A stretch of 12,429 bases of DNA, taken from the NCBI GenBank assembly GCA_964476445.1, contig CAYZAK010000046.1:1-12429 (forward strand). Direction: 5' to 3'. Below are positions 1 through 6,218 of this stretch, one piece after another (position 1 is the first letter of the stretch; the number at the start of each line of letters is the position of its first letter). A program made the translations under genes and the position numbers. The notes beneath the pieces were generated by a model. The model had not been told where the DNA came from, made no database searches, and saw only the letters and a program-made list of their open reading frames with translations. Source of the stretch: CAYZAK01 sp964476445. GTDB lineage: Bacteria > CG03 > SLGR01 > JAGXOG01.

Positions 1-93
1 TTCCGCCATTTGTGTCTGGTTTAATCTTTGTGCTTTATATACAGCTACCATATCCTGCTCCTGCTGACTTATGTGACAGTATTTCTTTCCCAT
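1..93 (-). CDS. IS30-like transposase, N-terminal 31 residues (partial)
   Basis: The frame starts at the ATG complementary to 91-93 and runs open to the window edge, giving MGKKYCHISQQEQ followed by DMVAVYKAQRLNQTQMAE. This fits the N-terminal helix-turn-helix (HTH_38 type) of IS30 transposases: a basic start, a Y-x-H-[IL]-[ST] motif, an acidic/Gln helix, and a second helix ending in a Gln-x-x-Met/Ile-Ala-Glu pattern. An AAAGGAG ribosome site (complement of 105-111) lies 11 bases before the ATG. The DDE catalytic domain is outside the window, so whether the enzyme is intact is unknown. The family call rests on this short stretch plus the terminal sequence and promoter next to it. Confidence 0.65.
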   Translation of the reverse strand, partial: MGKKYCHISQQEQDMVAVYKAQRLNQTQMAE

Positions 94-136
94 AACATTC
101 TAGTCTCCTTTCGTTTTCCATTTTAACTAGAATGTT
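94..136 (-). repeat. Perfect 11-bp inverted repeat (hairpin) at transposase start
   Basis: AACATTCTAGT (94-104) is the exact reverse complement of ACTAGAATGTT (126-136), with a 21-base loop. On the minus-strand RNA the stem would sit directly against the transposase ATG (91-93) and the ribosome site AAAGGAG would lie in the loop. There is no T-run after it, so it is not a terminator. Its placement fits a translational block acting on read-through transcripts. Confidence 0.7.
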
Positions 137-148
137 GCACTTTGTCAT
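120..148 (-). promoter_or_regulatory. Transposase promoter inside the IS end
   Basis: On the minus strand ATGACA (complement of 143-148) and TAAAAT (complement of 120-125) are separated by exactly 17 bases. Each differs from the sigma-70 consensus by one base. The predicted start of transcription, near 112-113, falls in the loop of the 94-136 hairpin. The element's own transcript would therefore lack the upstream stem arm and leave the ribosome site free. Confidence 0.6.
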
Positions 149-162
149 TGAATCCGTGATTA

Positions 163-2085
163 TTAATCGGAGACTATATTAAAGTCAACCTGTCTTTTTT
201 CCAGGTCTATGCGGACCAGCTGGACTTTCACCTTATTTCCGATTTTATATTTTTTTCCGGTTCTTTTTCCTCTGAGAACCTTCTTGTCCTCTGAAAAAAC
301 ATAGTAATCGTCATCTAGATCTCTAACGTGAATAAGTCCTTCCAACCCCATTTTAAGTTCCACAAAAACGCCGAAGGAGGTCACCCCGCTTATAAGTCCT
401 TCAAATACCTCGCCTAGCCGTTCTTTCATAAACTCCATAAGTTTAAGCTCCCTGGCTTCCATTTCGGCGGAGCCGGCGGAACGCTCTTTTTTAGAAAGCT
501 CTTTGCCCCATTCTTCAAGATTTTTTCTATACTTTTTCTCTTTTTCCGGGGGCAACTTCCCGTTTTCCACCAGTTCAGAAACTATACGGTGTACTATAAG
601 ATCAGGGTACCTGCGTATAGGTGAAGTAAAATGGGTGTAGTTATCCAGGGCCAGGGCAAAGTGTCCCTCATTCTTTTTAGAATACACCGCCTGCTGGAGG
701 GAGCGGAGCATCATGGTACTTATCACAACTTCCTCTTTACTCTCCCGGATGCGATCAAGTATGGTCTGAAGATGCCGGGGAGTTATTTTTTCATCTTCGG
801 GCAAAGTAAAACCGAAAAGTTTGACAAAACTTCTAAATGACTCCAGTTTTTCTCCCTCGGGCTGTTCATGTATACGGTAGAGACTTGGAATTTTATTGTC
901 ATTCATGTGACCGGCCACCACTTCGTTGGTAAGAATCATAAATTCTTCTATTAACCGGTGAGATATTGTTCGCTCAACCCTCTTTATGGTCTTTACTTTG
1001 CCATCCTCCCGCAGGGAAATATTTATTTCCGGAAACTCAAAATCTATGCACCCTCCCTTTTCCCTTTTCTTTTTACGTTTTTTGGCTAGCTCAACCATAG
1101 TATTTAAATCCCCGTACATATCTTTGGCCGTATAGGTTTCCTGTTCTAAAATTTCATCCACATCGTCGTAGGTAAACCGGCATTTGTTCTCTATTATGGA
1201 CTTGGCAAACCGGTAATCCTCAATATTTCCCTGATTATCCAGTTCCATAAGTACGGATAAAGTAAATCTTTTTTTATGGGGTTTTAACGAACAGATGTTG
1301 TTGGAAATATTTTCCGGGAGCATGGGCACAACTCTTCCCGGCAAATAGACACTGGTACCCCGGGAGTAGGCCTCTTTATCAAGTTCGCTACCTTCCCTGA
1401 CAAAATGGGAAACATCGGCGATATGAACCCCCAGTTTATAACCGTTTCCGCTCTTTTTTATGGAGACGGCATCATCAAAATCTTTGGCCGACTGGGGATC
1501 TATGGTAAAACAGTTTAAATCGGTTAAATCCTCCCTGCCGGACGTCTCCCAGTTGTCAATGACGTCGGGCAGTTTTTGGGCTTCTTTTAAGGCCCGGGGT
1601 TCAAACTCCTCTTTAATATCATTTCTTAACAGAGTAATGGCCATCTCTGTCCGGTAGGTCCCCGCCGGGCCCAGAATATCAATAATTTTTCCCCGGGCAT
1701 TCTTCTTTTTTCCTGGCATCCGGGACAGGCGCACATAAACTCTATCTCCTTCTTTAACTTTTTGTAAAAGGTTATTTTTATCCAGCTCTATCCGGTCAGA
1801 GTCAGAGCCCAGAGGAAGAACCCCTTTCCAACCTTTTTGGGATACAAAAGTTCCTATGACCTTCCTGGATTTTCGTTTCAGAATTTTTACAATACGTCCC
1901 TCGGGTTTGGCTTTTTTTCTCCTGGTCACAACTTCTACTTTCACCTGGTCCATATCCATTGCCGTTTTAAGATTATTCTTATTTATATAAATATCCGGTT
2001 TTATACCGTCATCTCTTATCACAAAACCGAATCCGGTGCGATGCTTATCCAGAATACCTGCTACTATCTTTTTTTTACTGTTCAT
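163..2085 (-). CDS. rnr: Ribonuclease R (RNB-family 3'-5' exoribonuclease)
   Basis: Cytoplasmic processive 3'-5' exoribonuclease that degrades structured RNA. The 640-residue protein has the family order: two N-terminal cold-shock/OB domains (about 8-65 and 75-140), the RNB catalytic domain (about 185-505) and a C-terminal S1 domain (about 557-637). The catalytic aspartates are visible in IDPQSAKDFDDAV as D196, D202, D204 and D205, and the conserved FTSPIRRYPD motif is at about 486-495. It is at the short end for RNase R and lacks the N-terminal winged-helix extension and the long Lys-rich tail of enterobacterial enzymes. The ATG has AAGGAAG seven bases upstream. The 138-base gap to the exonuclease gene upstream holds no terminator and no convincing promoter, so the two are probably co-transcribed. 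Its stop codon is almost touched by the IS30-type element, and no terminator separates them. In many Firmicutes smpB and tmRNA follow rnr; here the IS occupies that position. Confidence 0.95.
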   Translation of the reverse strand: MNSKKKIVAGILDKHRTGFGFVIRDDGIKPDIYINKNNLKTAMDMDQVKVEVVTRRKKAKPEGRIVKILKRKSRKVIGTFVSQKGWKGVLPLGSDSDRIELDKNNLLQKVKEGDRVYVRLSRMPGKKKNARGKIIDILGPAGTYRTEMAITLLRNDIKEEFEPRALKEAQKLPDVIDNWETSGREDLTDLNCFTIDPQSAKDFDDAVSIKKSGNGYKLGVHIADVSHFVREGSELDKEAYSRGTSVYLPGRVVPMLPENISNNICSLKPHKKRFTLSVLMELDNQGNIEDYRFAKSIIENKCRFTYDDVDEILEQETYTAKDMYGDLNTMVELAKKRKKKREKGGCIDFEFPEINISLREDGKVKTIKRVERTISHRLIEEFMILTNEVVAGHMNDNKIPSLYRIHEQPEGEKLESFRSFVKLFGFTLPEDEKITPRHLQTILDRIRESKEEVVISTMMLRSLQQAVYSKKNEGHFALALDNYTHFTSPIRRYPDLIVHRIVSELVENGKLPPEKEKKYRKNLEEWGKELSKKERSAGSAEMEARELKLMEFMKERLGEVFEGLISGVTSFGVFVELKMGLEGLIHVRDLDDDYYVFSEDKKVLRGKRTGKKYKIGNKVKVQLVRIDLEKRQVDFNIVSD

Positions 2086-2223
2086 ATACTTCTTCCTTAT
2101 TTTTTTAAAATTTTTTCTTTACAATACAACTAATTATTTTTACGGGGGTTATCCATAAAATACAAATCTAACACATTCAATCCAAAATTAAAACAGAATT
2201 TAAAGAGGTTACTAAAAGGTGTT

Positions 2224-2790
2224 TTAAAATTTAAGTAATTCCTGCAATACTTTTGCGGTAGCTACGGCATCTGAAAAAGCATTGTGCTTTCTGGTATTCT
2301 TAATACCCAGATATTTACAGGCTGAAGCCAGACTGGCTGAATCAAGCTCTAATTTTCCGGTTAAATTAAAGAACCTTATCAAAGTGGCCGTATCTATGGT
2401 CCGGTGAGAAAAATAGTTCATATACGGAATCCCGGCCTGCTTAAAGAGACGTTTTAAAAAATCCACATCAAAATATATATTATGGCCTATGGGCACTACT
2501 TTCCCTTCATCATCCGAAAGCACATTCTCAAATCCGTCTAGATATTTATTTATTTCTTTAACCGTATCCTCCGGGGGCAGGGCTTCTTTTAAATGTTTTT
2601 TCAGATCAATCTTATTTACAGCCATTGAACCGGGAGTGGTGGAAATGCGGGCTTCTTTTACCTTCACCTCCATACCGTCTAAAATTTTCTCCCGACTGGC
2701 TATTACAATACCCACCGAAAGAATACTGTGCTCTTGTGGATTCAGCCCACCGGTTTCAGTATCAATAATGCAGAAATTTTTGTTTTTAAT
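2224..2790 (-). CDS. DnaQ-like DEDDh 3'-5' exonuclease with a probable ATT start
   Basis: A 188-residue exonuclease of the DnaQ/epsilon superfamily, related to the proofreading domain of PolC and to stand-alone DNA or RNA trimming enzymes. Exo I is FCIIDTETGG (D10, E12), Exo II is HNIYFDVDFL (D108), and Exo III is HNAFSD (H169, D174), so the DEDDh set is complete. No ATG, GTG or TTG lies upstream of Exo I. The first conventional start is a GTG at 2713-2715, which would remove Exo I and inactivate the enzyme. The only upstream candidate is ATT at 2788-2790, four bases after a perfect AAGGAGG and just after an in-frame TAA. I therefore extend the gene to that ATT, giving I/M-K-N-K-N-F-C. A base error creating the ATT is the alternative. 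The gene has its own promoter upstream and probably shares its transcript with rnr. Its biological substrate cannot be told from sequence. Confidence 0.85.
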   Translation of the reverse strand: MKNKNFCIIDTETGGLNPQEHSILSVGIVIASREKILDGMEVKVKEARISTTPGSMAVNKIDLKKHLKEALPPEDTVKEINKYLDGFENVLSDDEGKVVPIGHNIYFDVDFLKRLFKQAGIPYMNYFSHRTIDTATLIRFFNLTGKLELDSASLASACKYLGIKNTRKHNAFSDAVATAKVLQELLKF

Positions 2791-2794
2791 ACTC

Positions 2795-2801
2795 CCTCCT
2801 T
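2795..2801 (-). promoter_or_regulatory. Shine-Dalgarno site that decides the ATT start
   Basis: The complement reads AAGGAGG, the full anti-16S consensus, four bases before ATT (2788-2790). It lies 80 bases upstream of the first GTG, too far to serve that codon. The strong site with a slightly short spacer favours initiation at ATT. Confidence 0.7.
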
Positions 2802-2833
2802 ACCTGTTTTAGTTTTGCTGTTGGATTATATTA

Positions 2834-2861
2834 TTTATAATACCCATAGAAAAAATGTCAA
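2834..2861 (-). promoter_or_regulatory. Promoter for the exonuclease-rnr unit
   Basis: On the minus strand TTGACA (complement of 2856-2861, perfect -35) is followed after 16 bases by TATAAA (complement of 2834-2839, one mismatch from TATAAT). The predicted transcript begins near 2827, about 37 bases before the ATT start. It sits just downstream of the terminator that closes the previous unit, as expected for a new transcription unit. Confidence 0.7.
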
Positions 2862-2911
2862 GTACAATCATTTTTAAGCTGGACAAATTGGTTTTTCAAT
2901 ACGCTGCTGAT

Positions 2912-2952
2912 AAAAAAAAGAGATACCCGTAGTTTTCAGGGCATCTCTTTTT
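2912..2952. terminator. Rho-independent terminator, bidirectional in form
   Basis: The arms 2915-2928 and 2939-2952 pair over ten bases (AAAAAGAGAT with ATCTCTTTTT), one A/C mismatch and three G-C pairs, around a ten-base loop. On the minus strand the stem runs into a further T-run at 2912-2914. It lies 22 bases after the stop of the outer-membrane protein gene, which it should terminate. The symmetric A and T tracts would also allow termination on the plus strand, where no gene needs it. Confidence 0.85.
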
Positions 2953-2974
2953 ACAAAGCACCTACTTCCTAAAA

Positions 2975-3667
2975 TCAGAACGAATATCCAACCATAATGG
3001 ATATAGCGGAATTGTAGACGTCGGCCGGATCTTCGGTATCATCATCGGGATCGTCTACGGAAACAAGTCCCATAGTATATCTTATATCTGCTGTTACTCC
3101 GGTTGCAAGTTCAACTCCACCGCCAATCACTAGACCAAAATCCATATCTGCCGTATCATCCTTTATATCTCTTGTTTCAGTTGTAGTCTGGGTCTCTCCC
3201 TGAAAAGTTGTTTCAACTTCATTTTCAGTTTCTGCCACTAAATTTAAACTCACCGAAGGTCCGGCATAAAGATAGGGTATCATATCTTCACCCTGATCAA
3301 AATTTATCTTTACCAGAACAGGGATTTCAAGATAAGTTAAATTCCATTTCACCAACGATTCATAATCCACATCAAAGATAGTGTCGGAATCCGTATACTT
3401 GGCCCCTTTTTGAGAATAAATAAGCTCGGGCTGTACTGAAAACTGACCGGTCAGAGGAATATTTGCATACCCGGCCAGGTTTATACCCAACTTTGAATCC
3501 GGAGATACCGTATCGCCGTTATCGGTAAACTCCGCATCATCTCCAATAAAATTAGTTAAATTCAACCCGCCTCTTATTCCAAAAGAGACATCCTGCGCCG
3601 CTACACCGGTTGTAACCGTAAATAAAATTGCCGGTACAGTAACCAGACTTACAATAATTTTTTTCAT
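2975..3667 (-). CDS. PorT-like outer-membrane beta-barrel protein
   Basis: A 230-residue exported protein predicted to form a small outer-membrane beta-barrel (OMP_b-brl_2/PorT type). Residues 1-24 are a signal peptide: two Lys, a hydrophobic core and a VAA cleavage site before QDV. The mature part starts with the family-typical GIRGGLNLTNF (about 30-40). It continues with alternating strands, including LEIPVLVKINF and PYLYAGPSVSLNL (middle) and GGGVEL plus ADIRYTMGL (late), and ends in a terminal Phe (VGYSF) as barrel substrates usually do. Acidic loops such as DDPDDDTEDPAD probably face outward. GGAGG lies eight bases before the ATG. It has its own promoter and a strong terminator, so it can be regulated apart from its neighbours. 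No ligand or transport function can be assigned. It is the main evidence in the window for an outer membrane. Confidence 0.85.
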   Translation of the reverse strand: MKKIIVSLVTVPAILFTVTTGVAAQDVSFGIRGGLNLTNFIGDDAEFTDNGDTVSPDSKLGINLAGYANIPLTGQFSVQPELIYSQKGAKYTDSDTIFDVDYESLVKWNLTYLEIPVLVKINFDQGEDMIPYLYAGPSVSLNLVAETENEVETTFQGETQTTTETRDIKDDTADMDFGLVIGGGVELATGVTADIRYTMGLVSVDDPDDDTEDPADVYNSAISIMVGYSF

Positions 3668-3768
3668 GCCTTACCTCCAATCACTTTTCATTTTCCAACT
3701 TATCTTTTAAAATTTTGCCTTTTCCCTTAAATATATAAACCCATAGCTTCTTTATTCTTAAGAGTATA

Positions 3769-3796
3769 ATTATATAATATTATCTTATTTTATCAA
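3769..3796 (-). promoter_or_regulatory. Promoter for the outer-membrane protein gene
   Basis: On the minus strand TTGATA (complement of 3791-3796, one mismatch) and TATAAT (complement of 3769-3774, perfect) are 16 bases apart. Transcription would begin near 3762, leaving an AT-rich leader of about 95 bases before the ATG at 3667. The area is very AT-rich, so chance matches are possible. I saw no clear terminator for the upstream gene in 3797-3819. Confidence 0.55.
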
Positions 3797-3819
3797 CCAT
3801 AAAACTACTTTTTAAAAAT

Positions 3820-5043
3820 TTAATTTCTAACTCTACTTCGGTCTTCTAAACTGTAGAATTTTGCAATCAGTAAATTATATTTTTCTATCTTACCGTTGTA
3901 TTCATCAACCAGATTGTTGTACCGGTCCAGCTCGTTTTTGTATTTTTCATATTCTTTACGGTAATTTTCAACCATCCTGTTGTATCGGTTTATGTTTCCG
4001 GGCTCTTTTTCCTTTTCCATTTTTTGGATTAACCGGCTAATTTCTTTTTCGCGGCGGTTAAGATCTACTTTCATCCGTTTTAATCTACTTTTGTTAATAA
4101 CAGCCGTATCGTAAAAATGTATGATCCGGTCCCTAATATCCATAACTTGCTTTATACCGTTGTAAACTTTCCCTTCGGTTTTCTGGTAAATGCTTACCTC
4201 TCCCATTTTTTCGGTTGAAATTTGTGGAAACATACCCTCCCCTTCTTCTATGTACCGGATATCCCGGGCCGAAAAACCGTAATTTCTCACCGGGATAGCC
4301 CCCTCCCCGGATTCAAATTCCGGCACAATGCCCACGGGCAAACCGAAAACGGTTGTCTCAACATAACCGTAACCTGAACTGTAGTTGGAATAATCCCTGG
4401 GCACCCTGACGGCTAAAGCCAGGTGCTGTCTCTCTTCATAGGCGAATAAAGACCGGCCGTATCCCAGTTCATCTAAAATAAGGGCCCCTAAAAAACTTTT
4501 CCCGCTGCAGGTGCCTTGTCCTCTATAAAGAACCTCGTAAGGATATTTGGAAGTTTCCTCTTCCCTTAAAATTCGGAGCGCCCTTTCCCGATCGTAGGGG
4601 ATGGCCTGAACAAAAGTTATGGCCAGTTCTACTATCTCATCATCGGTCAATCCTCTTTTCTTACCCGCCTCTCTTATTTTTTCGGCGGTCAATGCAAATA
4701 TTTCCTCTTCCCGGGGAACTTCGGTAAACATACCGTAAAACTCTTTTTTCCAGTCCGCCGGCGGTCCTTCACTTTTAAAATAAGAGACCGACCCGGGTTT
4801 GCCGGCGTAGTACTCATAAACCGATTCGTACAGGGTCAAATCCAGAGTGTAGGGCCTGTTTTTATACCACCACTTAAAAGTCACCGGGCGGGCTCCTTTT
4901 AAACGGGGATACCCCAAAGAATAGCCAGAAATTGAAAATATTTTCTTGAGCCAGGACCCCCCGGCCGGACTGCTGTGGAACAATAATAAGCAGGCTGCAA
5001 CAAGTACAATAATAAAACTATTTTTTTTCATCTTTTTTATCAT
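3820..5043 (-). CDS. Secreted transglutaminase-like protein with C-terminal coiled coil
   Basis: A 407-residue exported protein. Residues 1-28 form a signal peptide or membrane anchor (Lys-rich start, IIVLVAACLLLF core). A family-like entry region has FKWWYKNRPYTLDLTL (about 56-71). The papain-like transglutaminase core shows Q146 in FVQAIPYD, C179 in GQGTCSGKS, H207 in RQHLALAV and E229 in YVETT, a plausible Cys-His-Glu triad. Residues 318-396 form a coiled coil with Tyr at 354, 361, 368, 375, 382 and 389. Such proteins may be cysteine peptidases or crosslinkers in the envelope; the substrate is unknown. The frame overlaps dinB by 26 bases, or 14 if translation begins at Met5. Neither start has a clear ribosome site, so translation is probably coupled to dinB. 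V15-A-A-C18 resembles a lipobox, but the hydrophobic residues after it argue against a lipoprotein. Confidence 0.75.
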   Translation of the reverse strand: MIKKMKKNSFIIVLVAACLLLFHSSPAGGSWLKKIFSISGYSLGYPRLKGARPVTFKWWYKNRPYTLDLTLYESVYEYYAGKPGSVSYFKSEGPPADWKKEFYGMFTEVPREEEIFALTAEKIREAGKKRGLTDDEIVELAITFVQAIPYDRERALRILREEETSKYPYEVLYRGQGTCSGKSFLGALILDELGYGRSLFAYEERQHLALAVRVPRDYSNYSSGYGYVETTVFGLPVGIVPEFESGEGAIPVRNYGFSARDIRYIEEGEGMFPQISTEKMGEVSIYQKTEGKVYNGIKQVMDIRDRIIHFYDTAVINKSRLKRMKVDLNRREKEISRLIQKMEKEKEPGNINRYNRMVENYRKEYEKYKNELDRYNNLVDEYNGKIEKYNLLIAKFYSLEDRSRVRN

Positions 5044-6214
5044 CGGTAAGCATGGTTCCGGCCCGATACAAAGCCCGGGTACCGTATTTTTTTCTTACTT
5101 TATCTACCGCACCGTATAATTTTTGCTTTTTTTTATCATCTTCCCTGTCAAACAAAGATAGCTGGGCGTCATTTTTAGAAAAGTTATCCACTTTTACCCC
5201 TAAAAGCCGGACCTTTTTTTTATTAAATTCAGCATACAGTTTCTCAACCTTTTTAAATACTTTTCCCGTACTATCAATCCCCTTACTGCCTGATACGGAC
5301 CGTGTAAACGTATTAAATCCCTCCAGCCTTATTTTCAACGTTACGGTCTTTCCTTTAAGATTCGCTTTACGCAATCTACCGGATACCTTTTCGGAAAGTT
5401 CCAGTAAAACAGCTCTTATCTTTTCCTTTTTCGAAGTGTTTTTATCAAAAGTATATTCGTGGCTTACCGACTTTGCCGGTGGGGATGACTTTACTGTCCG
5501 GTCGTCCATCCCCCGGGCCAGATACCAAAATTCAAATCCCCTCTTTCCGAATTTATTGTAAAGCTTTTCTTTACTCATTAAGGCCAGATCTCTTAGAGTC
5601 CGTATTCCCATATTTTTTAACTCCCGGGCCGTCTTCTCGCCCACCCCCCATATCTTTTCCACCTTAAGCGGAAACAAAAAATCTTTTATTTTATCTTTTT
5701 TAACCACTTTAAGACCGTCGGGTTTATCAAAATCGCTGGCTATTTTGGCCACGAACTTGTTAGGAGCCAACCCTATGGAAGCGGTAAGCCCAGTTTCGTT
5801 TTTTATCTTCTTTTTAATTTTACGGACAGTATCTTCGACAGACCCGAATAGATGATAGCTCCCGGTAATATCCAAAAAAGCCTCGTCAATACTAATCTTC
5901 TCAATTTTAGGGGTAAAATCCTTTAAAATTTCAAATATTTTAACCGATTCCCGTCTATATTTTTCCATATTAACGGGCAGAAAAACCGCTTGGGGACATC
6001 TGCGGTAAGCTATGGAAACAGGCATTGCCGAATGTATATTGTACTTTCGGGCCCGGTAAGAGCAGGCCGAGACAACCCCCCGGCCTGTTCCACCCCGGGG
6101 ATTCGCGCCCACAATAACCGGATTGCCCCGGTATTTGGGATGGTCTCTTTGCTCTACGGAAGCAAAAAATGCGTCCATATCAACATGGACGATATGCCTT
6201 AAACTGCTGCTCAA
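5018..6214 (-). CDS. dinB: DNA polymerase IV (Y-family translesion polymerase)
   Basis: A 398-residue error-prone polymerase that bypasses DNA lesions. The palm motifs are VDMDAFFASVE (metal ligand D12; F17 at the steric-gate position) and SIDEAFLD (D110, E111). SACSYRARKYNI (49-60) matches the finger motif. The helix-hairpin-helix thumb (IWGVGEKTARELKNMGI, about 188-204) and the little finger (about 245-345) follow. QLSLF (351-355) is a good sliding-clamp binding motif, though it lies 43 residues from the C-terminus rather than at the tail. The start is TTG at 6212-6214: upstream in frame lies a stop with no ATG or GTG between, and the N-terminal length then matches DinB. The ribosome site (GGGGT) is weak. 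Only four bases separate it from the stop of the SbcC-like gene, so coupling is likely. No SOS box was identified in front of it. Confidence 0.95.
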   Translation of the reverse strand: MSSSLRHIVHVDMDAFFASVEQRDHPKYRGNPVIVGANPRGGTGRGVVSACSYRARKYNIHSAMPVSIAYRRCPQAVFLPVNMEKYRRESVKIFEILKDFTPKIEKISIDEAFLDITGSYHLFGSVEDTVRKIKKKIKNETGLTASIGLAPNKFVAKIASDFDKPDGLKVVKKDKIKDFLFPLKVEKIWGVGEKTARELKNMGIRTLRDLALMSKEKLYNKFGKRGFEFWYLARGMDDRTVKSSPPAKSVSHEYTFDKNTSKKEKIRAVLLELSEKVSGRLRKANLKGKTVTLKIRLEGFNTFTRSVSGSKGIDSTGKVFKKVEKLYAEFNKKKVRLLGVKVDNFSKNDAQLSLFDREDDKKKQKLYGAVDKVRKKYGTRALYRAGTMLTDDKKDEKK

Positions 6215-6218
6215 TGAT

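Larger units (their letters stand above)
1..158 (-). mobile_element. IS30-family insertion sequence, one end (rest beyond window)
   Basis: Read on the minus strand, the segment begins about four bases after the RNase R stop codon with CACGGATTCAATGACAAAGT and continues GCAACATTCTAGT. This resembles the left terminal repeat of IS30 as I remember it (GATTCAAT, then GCAACA at similar spacing). It is followed within about 65 bases by the start of a transposase-like reading frame, the layout expected at the left end of an IS30-type element. The outer boundary near 158 is approximate, because neither the other end nor the target duplication is in view. The element points the same way as rnr. Confidence 0.7.

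Noticed and set aside
94..136. Hairpin as the transcription terminator of rnr
   Set aside because: The stem is AT-rich, is not followed by a T-run on the minus strand, and overlaps the transposase promoter and start region.
2086..2223. Promoter or small gene between the exonuclease and rnr
   Set aside because: Only weak matches such as TTGAAT/TATGGA and long A and T runs are present, and no frame with a ribosome site. Co-transcription is the simpler reading.
4990..4992. Lipoprotein cleavage site V-A-A-C in the transglutaminase-like protein
   Set aside because: The residues after the Cys are strongly hydrophobic (LLLF) and lie within the signal core. Cleavage later, or an uncleaved anchor, is more likely.
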